Source of the DNA: Neckera pumila
Lineage: Eukaryota > Streptophyta > Bryopsida > Hypnales > Neckeraceae
Assembly (NCBI GenBank): GCA_963969595.1
Contig: OZ018412.1
Location: 188,501-252,500 of the forward strand
Length of the DNA stretch: 64,000 nucleotides
Direction: 5' to 3'
Of the stretch, positions 1 to 11,633 are shown piece after piece. The position numbers and the translations under genes are program-made. The notes beneath the pieces were generated by a model. The model ran no database searches, was not told where the DNA came from, and saw nothing but the letters and a program-made list of their open reading frames with translations. Numbering within the stretch: the stretch's first letter is position 1; every line of letters starts with the position of its first letter.

Positions 1-65
1 CTGGTCCAAAGAATTAATTTATAATTTAATCAATATGTGTGTGGAAGTTCCATGGCTACTAGTAA

Positions 66-301
66 GCCTAGGAGGTGATGGTTTTGGGTTCATTTTTAGA
101 GAGACTGAGAAGTTGCAAGGTGGTTATGTTTGCTGGTCTCTTCGGGTTGTCTGGTAATGGTTCCCCAATTGGAAGTGAGTGTGCTGTATTGCAATTGGAC
201 TTGACTGTGCACATTTCTCGCTTGTTTGAGCTTGGCTCTGCAATTCCGAGAATAGTTGATTCGATAGGTGAGTTGGCAATGAACTACCGCGGGAAGACAT
301 A
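66..301 (+). other. possible coding remnant, unrecognised
   Basis: The plus strand is open for about 75 codons. The stretch ending with LFELGSAIPRIVDSIGEL has balanced, protein-like composition and is less AT-rich than its surroundings. It ends in a TAA at 299-301. I do not recognise a family, and no convincing splice signals border it. It may be the decayed last exon of a gene lying left of the window, or chance. Confidence 0.18.
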
Positions 302-371
302 AGGACACTGCGAGAACTCAAAGAAATGAGTGGCCAGCGGTGCTCCTTGAAAATGGCCGTAAAATCTCACT

Positions 372-960
372 CTTTCAAGCTTTACAACAACAATTTGAAA
401 ACCAATTTAGAGCTGAAATTTTTTAGGACAATAAAAGAGCATTGAACTCTATTTATAGCTCAAAATGGATTTAAAAAATTATTATTTTTAAGCTTAATCC
501 AAAACATTTTGTCTAACAAGAAGATCATTTTGGGACGGAGGGAGCACTAGTTAGGTGCAAGATACTATGGTCAGATGTGCAAAAAAAACATTTTTCAGTT
601 TTTTTTACTCTTTGCTATAGAAATGGCAGTTTTGGGTGGTTTTTGGCAGAAAAAAGGCCTTGGGCCTTTAGGGGTTAACACATCTCAGTTTGTCATGCAC
701 AAGTACATCATGTCAAAATATTGTGTCAATTTCTCTAGAAATGAATCACATATTAAATAATCCTACTAGTACAATTTGTCAGATTAATTTTTAGACAATG
801 ATCTTCTTGTTTAACAAATGTTTGGATTAAGGTCAAAATCAGCATCTTTAATCCTATTTTGAGCAGCAAATAAAATTCAATGATCTCCTATTGTTCTGCA
901 ATTTGAATTTTAAATTAAACTTTAAATTGAAGTTGTAGAGCTTTGAAATGTGGGAATTTT
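372..960. repeat. long imperfect inverted repeat with Stowaway-like end
   Basis: About 170 bp at 372-545 recurs as a diverged reverse complement at 783-960. Both contain versions of AACAAGAAGATCATTTTG and a CTTAATCCAAA block. The left arm ends in GGGACGGAGGGAG, the reverse complement of the CTCCCTCCGTCCC terminus typical of Stowaway (Tc1/mariner) MITEs. The spacer holds the fragment described at 546-678. Arm identity looks like roughly 75% by eye. Confidence 0.5.
546..678 (-). mobile_element. truncated copy of the TTAA-bounded repeat family
   Basis: Ends in GGCCTTTAGGGGTTAA. It contains the block GAAATGGCAGTTTTGGGTGG, which also occurs near 61,020 (GAAATGGCAGTTTTGAGAGT) and, on the other strand, in the copies starting at 34,146 and 63,459. 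Only one terminus is present, so this is a fragment lying between the arms of the surrounding inverted repeat. Confidence 0.5.
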
Positions 961-1454
961 TGGCCTTTCTAAAAGAGCATTGTTGGCCAATCAATCCTAC
1001 AATTCTCGCGTTATTTGCTGTAAACTTCTTGCTTTTCGCAATGTGTGTTGTAGCTGTGTTGTTTAGATGAGATGATTGGGATCAAGTTATGAGCTTATTT
1101 GAAGAATTGAATTTTTGACTACTGATTGATGAAGACCAGAAGTGAGAGCATGGAGTGGGTCCAGATAAGACCCAATTGAATAAAAAAATGAAAAGATTTC
1201 ATTTGAGTCCAAAAGTTAAAATAAAAAAATAAGAAGACATCTTGAAGCGGAAGGATTGTGGCAAGCCAAATGGGACCTATGCTTTGAATGCCCCCTTGAT
1301 GGCCACATTGAAAGTATATAGTGTGATCTCCCTATTGCATATTCCTAACAAATAATCAAACATCCAAGCTCATCATTACGAGGAGAGTTTTATTTAGCTA
1401 CTGTGTACATGTAAAGGCTTCATTTTGTTAGAGTCTTTCTCCATGTCATAAAAA
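961..1454. other. AT-rich intergenic, nothing recognised
   Basis: No long open frame, no strong repeat structure and no splice-framed coding segment was seen. Confidence 0.5.
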
Positions 1455-1516
1455 GAAGATCATTTTGGGATAAAAAATTAAGGCCCAAAAGAAGATCATT
1501 TTGGGACCAAGGGAGT
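1455..1516 (-). mobile_element. Stowaway-like MITE end, partly duplicated
   Basis: The unit AAAGAAGATCATTTTGGGA occurs twice within 62 bp, and the second copy runs into CCAAGGGAGTA. This is a variant of the ACGGAGGGAG terminus seen at 536-547. It is a family remnant without a recognisable second end. Confidence 0.4.
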
Positions 1517-1679
1517 AGTATTTACCACTATTGTAGCTCCGTTCCAAAATTTGTAGAAAAACCCACTTCAACTACTTTTCGCCCACAGAATGCCTCATTT
1601 GCCGCATGAGTATAGATCCTCTTCCACTATCATGTTCACATTTTCTTACTAATATTTTTGGGAACATGGGCTAATTGAA

Positions 1680-2115
1680 TATTGTCAAGTGGGACACAGG
1701 GCAGGCCCCGAATCTCAACAGCTCCCGGGACATGTGATTGTCGCACAAGCGCATGAGTCTCCGCATCAAATTCCCCGAAAACTCCACGTGTCGAACCAAG
1801 CACCTCCGGCTCCACTCCACGTGCGCCCCGCCCAACAGCCGCCGCCGCCGCCCCTGTCGCTAACAGACCCTACCGGCCGCGAACGCCTTCTGCTGGCCTC
1901 GAATGCCCGCTACCGGCCGCGGCCGTGGCTCCCCAGATGAACGGTGATGCAGGACAGGAGGGCTAGGCCGCGAACGTCCTCGCCTCTCCTATTCAAACGC
2001 ATCCCGCCCGCCCTCTCGCCGAGGATGCCTGTGGAGTCGCGATCGAGGACCTTACCTGTAACTTCGGTGCGGCCGAAATTTGGAGTGCGACCACGGTGTG
2101 CTTTGTCGGAGGGCG
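1680..2115 (+). promoter_or_regulatory. GC-rich promoter/5' leader of MED18
   Basis: The sequence switches abruptly from AT-rich to very GC- and CpG-rich (GCCGCCGCCGCCGCC near 1840, repeated CTACCGGCCGCG). It ends at the MED18 start codon at 2116. CT-rich leader sequence (CCTCGCCTCTCCTATTCAAA) precedes the ATG. The ACGTG cores near 1783 and 1818 (CTCCACGTG, CTCCACGTGCG) match G-box/ABRE-type sites, but their use is untested. No clear TATA box was seen, which fits a housekeeping Mediator gene. Confidence 0.45.
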
Positions 2116-5100
2116 ATGGAGTGCGTGGTGCAAGGCATCTTGGAAGGCAAGGTCCGTTTTGATGCCTGAGTTACTTGTTTTGCTTTGCCCATCTGCTTCC
2201 CTTCGTCTGTTTGGCAGCGCTCCATTCCACACTTGCAACCCTGTGCCGTGGATGCATTGCACGCGGTAGTGATTTCGTCCTCACATGTGGGGCCAACCCG
2301 TGCGCACACTCTAACTTAGTTGGGAGAGCCAGCCCTGCTTATAGACCACCCTGGGCTTGCGCTTCCTTCCACTCATACTCTCGCCACGTTCTTTCCTTTG
2401 GGGTTGTGTTATGTGCTCACTGGACCTTTCTTTTCAGCCTCTCCTCTCGTCTCACATTGTGTGATTTCTCAGCCGTGTCCCCCGTGTGTTTGCTCCATTG
2501 CCACCATCTTCTTCTTCGACTTCCTGTCTCTGCCTGCCTGTCGTCACGACGTTCTGGCGGAGAAGAATCTGTTCGTTCACCCCGATCGTCTCTCTGTAGT
2601 GTACCTTTCCGTAGCCAGCGCGGCTCTGTCAATTCAGAATCCCTAAGAAGCTAATTGGGACTCATATTTGTCGAGCAGTTTGAGTAGGTCATACGGGGAC
2701 TTTTTTATGCCGAATTTTATTTGTTTTTTGACGAACTCTTGCAATGTTCTCCATTGATTTTGTCGATGACAAAGTTGACCTGATGTGAATTGTAGTTTTC
2801 ACAATATGGTGAATTGAATTTGTCGTTTTATAATCATGAATCCTTGGTTCTTTAGACTTTTAAGCGAACGGTGGATTTTCTCGAGTGGAAACGAAGTTAA
2901 TGTTAATGCTTCATTTTCACGTACTTGGTGGTGTGGTCTTGCTTTAGAGGTCAACAGAAGGCTAGAATTCCCTTGGAGTCTCCTTGGAGAAAATTACAGT
3001 CCTAATATTCTTTTGGCCAGAATGGAATCCATGCAAAATTGGTCAGGATTTTATCGTTCTTGTTGGCGATTTGCAACGCTCACTGCTGCTTCTGAAATCA
3101 CGTCAGCAGGCTCTGAAATTCATTGGTTTACTGTATATGGGGTACCCCATATAGTGACTGCCATGAATTTAATAGCATTGTTCACGATGGCGGAAGAGCT
3201 TTTCTTTGTGCGAGACTGCCGTTGTGAGAGATTTTCATTCTTCAGTGGCACAGTTGACTTGTTTAGTTTTTTTTTTTGGGGGGGGGGCGGTAGACGTCAT
3301 CCACCTTGAACTGCTGCAATGCCACGTATCTGCATCTGCACCTGCGCCGAAGTTGAATGCTCTGATAGCCTCGGAGTTTCTAGTCCTTAGTAGCCTCCAG
3401 GTTCAGGTCGGCGATCAGGGAGACAAGATGGTGCGGGTGTAGATGCGGAACCGTGGCATTGAAGCTACTTGCTGCTATCCTTCACGGTTAGCTTCAGCAA
3501 TGAAAACGTATCCATTTCGAGCCCTTGATGGCGAGCTTTTTTAAAACTATGCACTTGTCTGTCTTCTTCCTGGTCGCTGTCCTGTTATGTTCTTGCATCT
3601 GCACCTACACCACACAGCTTCAGAGATTGTGCTCGAGTCAGTTCTGTTTGTTGCAACTCCTGGCTCTCTGTTGTTACGATCAGTATCGATCGTTTTTCTC
3701 TGGAGGTGCTTATGCAGGAATATGATATTGAAGCTGACATTTGCTCACTAGTACTGTGGGAATACATAATTCTGCTATTGAGCAGTGGTAACGTCTCGGC
3801 TCACACCTTTTGATGTGCTTCTCAGCGCTCCTTGATTTTTATGAATCGCTTCTGATGTGTGTGTTCATCGCTCCTACGCCAGCACGTGGATGCGTTGGAG
3901 GTTTTATTGCAGGGGCTTTGTGGAGGGCTTCGAGAAACAATCAAAGTACATGAGATTTGTTTGAAGACCGGGACCAATTTAGGTGCAAATCAAGGAACCT
4001 CTTTCTTTGTTGCAGCTGCATTCAGCAACATGGGCGTGGAATTGTATAATGCAGGGCCTGAATGATACTTTCTTTTCCAGGTGCGGTGGCGTCTGAAGTA
4101 CACCTGTGCTGCTCATTATCCCAGCCGGAACCTGTCTGGTATATCTCAAGCCTGTGATCCTCGTGATACCATAATTCACTTTTTTCTATTTCCCTGTAAC
4201 CTATCCAAAACTTAGTCGGTCTGCATTTTTAGCAGTTTCGATCGTCTACAGGACCTGACTGTTAAATTGGTATCTGGGCAGGGATCGCAACATTTTGTGG
4301 CCTGTCTGTCTGATATTGCTTACATTTAACCGCCTGAAAGTTCTCGTAATTGCAGAGAATAGTGCACATGAGAGAAGAATATGCTCAGAAAATCTGGACT
4401 TAACCCCTAAATAAATAAGAGTTTCAAGTTGGTCTCTTGTTTTGTTAAGCAATTTTGAGTAGGTCTTATGAAATTGCGTCACATCCTTTTGTCGAGCTTA
4501 TTTGATTTTTTTAACAGCACATACAATGTTCTTGATCGATTTTAGTGATAAGAATTTGACCCCATCTCAATCATTGATCTTTTCACAATATGGTGGTTTT
4601 CAAACCATAGGTACTTGGTCCATTATGGATTGAGAAAATTGCAACATCGTCATGTATGGATTTCAGTGCAACAGCCTCAGAATAGTTTCTGATTAGTATT
4701 GGCTTAGACATGATAGTGTAGAGATTTGTAATCTCACTCACTGCGGCTGAGCCCAAGGCAGGTCAGTTCGGCATGTAGGTGGGGCAATGCGAGGAGCTGG
4801 AGCAGAGCAGCTTCCGGCGTTGGTGCGTCCTTTGCTAGAAGCTGGGATTAGTAACAACTGTCTTCGATTCATGTATGCACTTGGCTACAAACTGGACTAC
4901 GAAATGCTACGGACAGGCTTTTCATTTCAGATGCACAGGACAGTGCCCATTGCTGTGACCATCACCATCGCTGTGACGGCTGTGCACAGATTGCCCAAGA
5001 CTCATTCAGTAGATGATGCACAGCCTGTCACACCCGGCTTGCACGTGGTGCAGCTCACAGCTCCTGCATCTCCTGAGAACTACTCCGATGTTGTGAATGC

Positions 5101-5367
5101 CATTTCTGCGTTGGCTGAGCACTTGGCTCCGTAAGCTCTAGCCCGCCCGCCTCCATGTTCTTCCCGTGCTAAGATCTTTTTTCAAAAACAATGCAATCTG
5201 TAATTACTCCGTATGATGTTTGGATGATTCGCTGATTCTGTCGTGTTTCTGTGGTATTAAGGCTTGTGCATCTTTCAAAGCCGGGGGTACCTGCTGGTAT
5301 TGTCCCAACTGCTTCCACAGCTGCTGCTGCGCTTATCTCAAGAGGCGGCAACACCAAAGTACTGTAG
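2116..5367 (+). CDS. MED18: Mediator of RNA polymerase II transcription subunit 18
   Basis: MED18 belongs to the Mediator head module, where with MED20 it forms the movable jaw that contacts RNA polymerase II in the nucleus. Five exons splice in consistent phase with GT-AG borders: 2116-2151, 3883-3982, 4081-4138, 4762-5130 and 5262-5367. The product is 222 residues, close to the roughly 219 of Arabidopsis MED18. Landmarks are the N-terminus MECVVQGILEGK, then HVDALEVLLQGLCGGL, ASEVHLCCSLSQPEPVW, VRHVGGAMRGAGAEQ, YALGYKLDYEML, TPGLHVVQLTAPASPENYS and the alanine-rich tail GIVPTASTAAAALI ending at TAG 5365-5367. The start is the first ATG of the GC island and matches the family N-terminus exactly. 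The donor of intron 4 overlaps a stop (CC/GTAAGC), so retaining that intron would end the protein at LAP, dropping the last 34 residues. No defect was seen; I expect it is functional. Confidence 0.93.
2152..3882 (+). other. MED18 intron 1 (1.73 kb)
   Basis: The long first intron follows a 12-codon first exon, and its first 500 bp remain GC-rich. It contains a perfect 20-bp palindrome at 3134-3153 (TATATGGGGTACCCCATATA) and a T11G10 homopolymer junction at 3267-3287. Several open frames here (for example 2175-2654) are intronic. A long 5'-proximal intron in a housekeeping plant gene may carry expression-enhancing sequence; that is inference. Confidence 0.6.
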
Positions 5368-5735
5368 CGCGTTTTAGAGAGTCAGCAGCAGCCCGAAAGT
5401 GTAAAGTGCTTTTCACTGAGCTTTAGACAACATTGCGAGCAGGAGGAACAGCCCATTTCCATCACTGGAGCTCGAGGGGCTGGGGTCCAGCTGAATTGCC
5501 TTCAAAGCTGGCAATCTTTTGTGAAGGGAGAATTGCAGCATTGAAGGCACTAGGCGGGAGTTGGAGGGCTTGTGAGGTATCAACGGGGCAGTAGCATTGT
5601 CAAAGGGCCTACGTCCTGTTTTGGATTAGAGAGATGAGAAGATCCAGTAACTAGTTGATCTTAGACATAGAATCAGGCTCGAGTATCGTCTGCATTTGTA
5701 CAGTCAGGGACACTTCATTTACAAACTGCCGATGT
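5368..5735 (+). other. MED18 3' untranslated region and flank
   Basis: The sequence keeps gene-like base composition for about 300 bp after the stop and then turns AT-rich near 5730. No unambiguous AATAAA was seen in the first 350 bp, so the polyadenylation site is not placed. Confidence 0.4.
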
Positions 5736-5965
5736 GAGCCCTTCCAATTTTTATTGCATAGTATAGAAAAATAATGGAATTTTTTGTTGCATTATCAAAA
5801 CCCAATTCTTATGCAATCCCAATCAAGCATACCAAATTTCAGTTTAAAAAAAAAAAATTCCATTTTTGGTGAATTTTTGAAGTCAATTTTCATGGTTATA
5901 CATAATATTTTATTGAAAAGTGATGAATTTTTCTACTTTGATTGCATAGATATGTAGTGGACATC

Positions 5966-6229
5966 AGGGCTTTTTTTTTCATTTTTGAAGAAGTGCCATA
6001 GTGGCGATATAAAATGATATAGTGGTGCTCCAAATTGCAACATTCATCCACTTATTGGATGTATAGTATGGTTTTCATCCACAATTAGGTGATTTCATCT
6101 AATATTTTTTTTATTTCAAAGTTGTCTAGTGATTTCATCCAATTTTTTTGGCATTTTTTATAACCTTTTTTAGCCAGATTTTTTTCTCTGGTGCAATCTG
6201 GCACCAGAAAGTCAAAAAAAAAAGCCTTG
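5966..6229 (+). mobile_element. non-autonomous MULE-like element, 264 bp
   Basis: Termini are AGGGCTTTTTTTTTC and AAAAAAAAAAGCCTTG. The element is flanked by a perfect 9-bp direct repeat GTGGACATC (5957-5965 and 6230-6238). Nine-bp duplications are the hallmark of Mutator-like elements. The related arm at 7717-7960 carries the empty site: reverse complement GTAGTAAACATCTTATGC against GTAGTGGACATC, element, GTGGACATCCATATGC. A second copy sits at 48178-48472. No transposase is encoded. Confidence 0.75.
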
Positions 6230-6271
6230 GTGGACATCCATATGCACATCTTTCCTATAAAAAACACCTTA

Positions 6272-7447
6272 TTAACCCTGAAATGCTAGACTGATGACTG
6301 GAGAGAAAGTGAGAGCTAAGTCTAAAGCCGTGGGGTAGTGAAGAATGGAATTTCGTGATTGTTTTGGGCAACAATGGACAACAATGAATTTGGGGTTGTG
6401 TGATCACAGCCCTGGAGATCCCCAAAAGCAATAAAAGTGAACAAGAATACACTTGCTCATCACTCCAAGGTGTAATTGAAGAGAAGTTGTTTGTTTTTTC
6501 TAAGACAGGCAGATGCATTTCAGTAGGCAAAATAATTGCATATTCATTGGCATGGAATCTGCAAGGATGGATTTAGAAAAGCGATTAACTAAGTAATAGT
6601 TGGATGAACTCTAATCTAGCAAATGCACGAGAATCTCCCCGCATTAGAGCTTGCATTGAATTAGGAGTTCAGGATTATAAGGAAGAAAACAGTTGCAAAT
6701 GAATTTGGAAACATTGTTCCGTCCTGGGTAACTTATGTGCTTTTGACAATTGTTAAGGTAAAAAACCCCATTGCGATCAGAATTAGGAGTGTGCCCTCAT
6801 GCCATTGCTGAAATTTTTCAAATTTTTTTCCACATGTAGATAAGTGTGAGAGACAGTGAGGACATTTGAAATTATATTTTTTGGACCAAGTAGGAATTAG
6901 TTCTGAATTTTTGAAGTGATCAGCCCATAGGGGTCTGTAGGCTACCTCATAACCAACAAAATCTGAATCCAATATGGTCATCTTCCTACCCAATGCAATC
7001 ACAACATTTTCAAATATAGAAGACCTAAAAAATCATTTTTTACAAAGAATTTTACACTAAAAAGTTGGAGGTACCTATTGAAGTCACTAATTACTCCATA
7101 ACTACCATGGAAGGCATTGATTGTGGTCTGAAAAACCACAATGGGGCCATCAGGTGTTCATCATGGGCCATTTGACCGCAATGGGGTCTTTTACATTATA
7201 CATAGTAAATCTGGTCTCACAATCTGACCGGAAAGGAAGAGCACACCATACCGTTTTTAGTGCTATGATCCATTTGGGATTACAACAAACAGCTGCATCA
7301 TTGCATTTTCAATTCCAAGCAATTCATAAGCCGACCAATTGCATATTGAGAAAAAAAACAAATGAAGAATCTATTCACTTTTTTGTCCAATTTGCAAAAT
7401 TGTTATCCAAAAGCCACGAAATGGTGCCCTCAGCGTTCTAAGGTTAA
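6272..7447. mobile_element. possible TTAA-bounded element, diverged ends
   Basis: Starts TTAACCCTGAAATGCTAG and ends AGCGTTCTAAGGTTAA. The ends are only loosely complementary. Related termini elsewhere read GGCGTTCTAGGGTTAA (ending near 30773). No open frame resembling a transposase was seen. This could be a decayed relative of the family at 30508, 34146 and 60180, or coincidence. Confidence 0.3.
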
Positions 7448-7960
7448 GTAACAAAAATATAAGCTCCTAAGAAGGACTTAATATGAGGTGTCATATGACC
7501 ATACTTTGTAAAATAGATATCTCTCAATATTTTAACTAGATTTTATCAAAGTAATTATACCATCATGTTCAAGTGTACAAAATTAGTTACCACATGAGGT
7601 AAAAATAGAAAATCTAATTGTAATAAAAAAGATATCCATTATTACAACACTGGGCATTGTCACCTTAACATTGAAATCTCTATAGAAGGAATTGTAAGAC
7701 TTTTTGGGAGATGCTTGCGAATGGAAAGATTTGCATAAGATGTTTACTACATATATCCACAATTAGACTTAAGAAATTCATCACTAATTGTTTTCAATAA
7801 AATATTATGTAAAATCATGAAAATTGACTTCAGAAATTCACCAAAAATGGAATTTTGCTTTTTTGAAATTGAAATTTGGTACGCTTGATAGGGATTGTAT
7901 AAGGATGAAACAATAATTATGCTTACTAAATACACCAATTATACTACACATTGTACAAAA

Positions 7961-8719
7961 AAATTTGAATGCTTCAAATCAACAATTTATAAATGAACTA
8001 GACCTGACTGTATAGTGAATCTTTGCTAGTGCTATCTTCAAAAATAACTTGGTAAATTGTGCTCATTGGTCTGAAGACTAAATAATTGGTGAGGATAAAC
8101 ATGTGTTGTATTGGTAAAGAAGATGTACTTGGGTAGTTTAATATTTTCAAACTGGGACATGGATTGGCATTTCCTAGAGGGTGGGGATGAGAGGCGGATG
8201 GAAGTCTCCAAGCGTATTTACCCATAATTAGTACATTTATATTAATAATTAATTCATGTGCTAATTGTATGTATATCAGTACTCAAAGCAACCTGCCAAA
8301 GCTTTGCCATCCACTCCCCCAAAACAGGGTTGGAAAAATGGGATGGTCAATCCCTGCAGCTCCTGACCTACTTCCATCTTCTACTCATCGCTTCCCTCAA
8401 AGACATGCCAATTCAAGTAAGTCTAATGCATTATTGACTTGGCAAAATTAAGAGCTGAGCAATATGTGAATTGATTAAAAAATTTTAAAAAATGAGGACT
8501 TTAGGCCTACTAACCAAGAAACCCCACAAGATCAAGCAAGAAGTCAAAACATGGCGGAGATGCTCTCCTAGTATTTGGAGAGGGAATTTTGGAGTAAGCA
8601 GTCTCTATTTGTCCTTGGCCAGATTGCGGTGAACCACTTTTCAATAGGGTTGTGCTATATATATATATATAGCTTATACTATATCTTCCTATATTTTGTA
8701 GAGCGTGATGTGCAAACTT
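7961..8719. other. AT-rich intergenic, nothing recognised
   Basis: There is a short (TA)n run near 8656-8672 and otherwise unremarkable sequence. Open frames of 60-75 codons here are within chance expectation and show no family motifs. Confidence 0.45.
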
Positions 8720-8838
8720 TGTCAATGATGAGGGTTGCTATTATAAGAGCATAGGAAAGTGAGACCATGAACCTGGAATACTACACACCTATATTATAGG
8801 TGTATATGTATCATAAACATCTATTATATGGGTATTTG

Positions 8839-8900
<62 letters not shown>

Positions 8901-9042
8901 CAAATACCCATATAATAGATGTTTATGATACATATACCTTCTATAGTGTGTGGTATCCATATTATAGGTAGCTATATTGAGTAGGCTCAATGCTCACAAG
9001 CCCGCATTCTTGGGCTCACATTACGAGCAGTGTTGATATTGG
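8720..9042 (-). mobile_element. foldback/MITE copy A with a 60-bp AT core
   Basis: The ends carry AAGAGCATAGG / TGGGCTCACA blocks that recur in reverse orientation at 17632-17862. The centre is a (TA)n tract at about 8840-8899 flanked by nearly perfect arms: TGTATCATAAACATCTATTA on the left (from about 8807), with its reverse complement on the right to about 8938. The single strand could form a hairpin of over 60 bp per arm including the AT core. No coding sequence. Confidence 0.55.
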
Positions 9043-11620
9043 ATGTACAATACTCTCAAAATTATGGCCGCTTTTTAACTATTGCTCTTTTTGAAATCTT
9101 TGTTCAATTCTCATATTAGCAATTTGAATGTTCTATCATTTTTTCGTAGTGAGCAATGCTTTAGGCTTCTATTTTACTAGAAGTTCAGACTGTATCATTA
9201 TCCAATCATTATTGCATTGGATACCTAGCATGCAGTTATTGAGGGAATGAGAGCCAAATAACTTTTTTGGTGGGGCTTGCACTATCTTTTTTTTAGTGGT
9301 CCAGTTTGGCAAAAAATTAATTTTAAAAATTAGTTTTAAAATAAATGAAAATTTATTTTTCAATTTATTTATATGGAAGTATATTGTACAATATTGGTAG
9401 AATATTTCTAGTTTTTAGTTAATTAAATAAATATTTGTTAGAAAACGTTGATCTTGTTGATCTTGTCTTGCAAGTATCACGAACCTGTTTTTTGAAACAT
9501 CAAATTTGAATACAATTAAAAAAAATTCATATCACAGTACTAGCAAATGAAAGCAAAAGTGAATGCAATTATTTTTAAATTTTTTAGAGTTTGTATACAT
9601 TAACTACAAATTTTCAAAGTTGAGGTTGTAGGAACACCTATTATTGGTAGTAAACTATCTTTAACTGGACATCCTTGAATTACAAAAAGCTTCAATTCTC
9701 ATTGATTGCTTTAAATAATTCTTCAACTTCCATTGTTTCCTAAAAACTAGTATTGAATTTGAGCAAGTTTTATCATATTTGAGTCAATGAATAGTTGTAA
9801 AGAACTCTATTCTAGCTTGTGGTAAAAGGCTAGTGTTGCAAAAGGGTGAAGATACTTTATACTCTTGCAAGTAAACAAATAGGCTTCTACTTGTACTTCA
9901 TATGTGTTGAGAGCTTGACATATAGAAGTTGTCCAATCAAATGTATGTACAATACATATTAAAATATATAAATGTAAAGTGTCCTCAGAAAGGATTTGTT
10001 GTACAAAAATTGCTTGAGTATATGAGGTTTGATTTTTGGAAATATATTTGCTGACTTTAAATTAGTATTCCTATCAACTCTACTTTTATACTTAAACTAT
10101 ATTCTTTTAGTCTTATCAACATTGAAAATCCTTTCACTAATTGCAAGTTTGCAACTAATTGTGACCTATTTCTATAACCCATTTCTACAAATTCTTACCT
10201 TAAATATAGAATTTTTATTTTGTGAGAGTCTAGAATACACCTATTTTTAAGAATTTAAAGAATCATAGTTTATTCATTGGGAATCTAAAAAACGGATGGT
10301 AAGAGCAATCCAAATTTTCTTTTGACTCTCAATTTGACCAAACAAATCTCAGAAAGTTTAATATAAGGTACCATGCTTATAAGCAAATTTAGATGATTTT
10401 AGATCTAAATATCCAATATTTCAATTGAGATAGAAAGCATGAATACTTTAGACAAGAAACTCTACTTTTGGAAATCCTATATGAATCCTATTATGTTGCT
10501 CAATAAACCTGCTATAATTTTTACCTTCAACAAAGGGAGGGTTTATAAAAAGAAAAAAATGAATACACCTCAATTCAACCTTGAGAGCAAGAAGGGAGGA
10601 TAGAACAATTGGCAACTACAACTTGGAAGAGAGAAGCTTTCTAGAGGAAAAAACATTGTTTTCCCACCAATTGGAAGAGAGCTCCTAACTAATAAATCCT
10701 TTGCATTCATCACCCACATCTATTATAATAATACATTGACAAAACAACCTGTAGATGTCATGAGGATTGTCTATAGTGAATATTTTATCAGAGTGGTGAC
10801 ACAGAACTGCTCTTCAGCTCCTTTACAATCAGATGCTATAATGATGGGGCTAGCCACTTATACAAAACCACATTCCTTGAAAAACTAGTGAGTAGCAAAT
10901 GCAAGAGCGGTTCGAACTCTAGCTACCTGCCACAAAGTAATAAGAATCGTAATCCACCATATTAAATTCACAATCCCAAATTATATGCTTGATGCAAATC
11001 AAGTAGCTATTGTTAAACCTATTATACAAGTAATCGCTGATGGAACAAAAGGCCCAACTTTGGGCCTCATGGTTTTATAGCTGTTTGAAGTACAAGACCT
11101 TATGTCAAGTTTTCACGGCCCTATTTATATTGTGTTTTCACAATGTGATCAATCAAATTGAGCATTTTAAAACCATGAACTTGTCATTGGCCTTTAGAGC
11201 TAACCAAATTGAGAAGTCTGTTTGCGAGGGGACAACAAGTACGTATTGCACCGAAAGTATTAGTCCTAGAACGCAAATGGACAATAGTCCATCCAAAAAA
11301 GGCCAATTGTTTTCTATATTATGCAAAGTTCTTGGAATGGCAAAAATGGCACAATAGGAAGGTTGTAAAATTGTTGTACCCTAGCGTACAATAAAACAAT
11401 AACATGATACTTCCGACGTGATTGTTGAAGACAACTAGGACAAGAATTGTGAGATATCGTTGTTCAAATGCTAGGTCCTTCGTGGGTGAAATACATACTC
11501 ATGCTAGTCTAGTGCTAAGCCCTTGGAACAAGGTACATATGCAAACCTCACGATCAAGTAGGTATGCAGACACGTTACTGGTGCTTGGCCATTGTACAAT
11601 GAACTGAAGGAAGGGGAAAG
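9043..11620. other. AT-rich intergenic, nothing recognised
   Basis: About 2.6 kb without a splice-framed coding segment, strong terminal repeats or RNA gene that I could support. The frame at 11040-11357 (105 codons) has no recognisable motif. Confidence 0.4.
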
Positions 11621-11633
11621 TAAGGAAAAATAT

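Larger units (their letters stand above)
5740..7960. repeat. inverted pair of a dispersed repeat (arms 5740-6262 and 7717-7960)
   Basis: The left arm reads CCAAATTTCAG...CCATTTTTGGTGAATTTTTGAAGTCAATTTTCATG...ATATTTTATTGAAAA. The right arm is its reverse complement with scattered differences. The left arm is interrupted at 5966-6238 by a MULE-like insertion plus one copy of its target duplication; the right arm has the uninterrupted target. A TTAA-bounded segment (6272-7447) lies between the arms. Confidence 0.6.

Noticed and set aside
1689..2654. Several open frames of 70-160 codons on both strands in the GC-rich region
   Set aside because: They arise from high GC and few stops over the MED18 promoter, first exon and intron 1. 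None shows a domain, and the real start MECVVQG lies in another frame.
4787..5134. Reading exon 4 alone as a 115-residue gene starting at MRGAGAEQ
   Set aside because: MRGAGA is an internal MED18 motif, preceded in frame by VRHVGG and joined to upstream exons by good splice sites.
8820..8900. Treating the (TA)n tract as a simple microsatellite only
   Set aside because: The flanking sequence is palindromic and recurs at 17632, so the tract is the core of a MITE.
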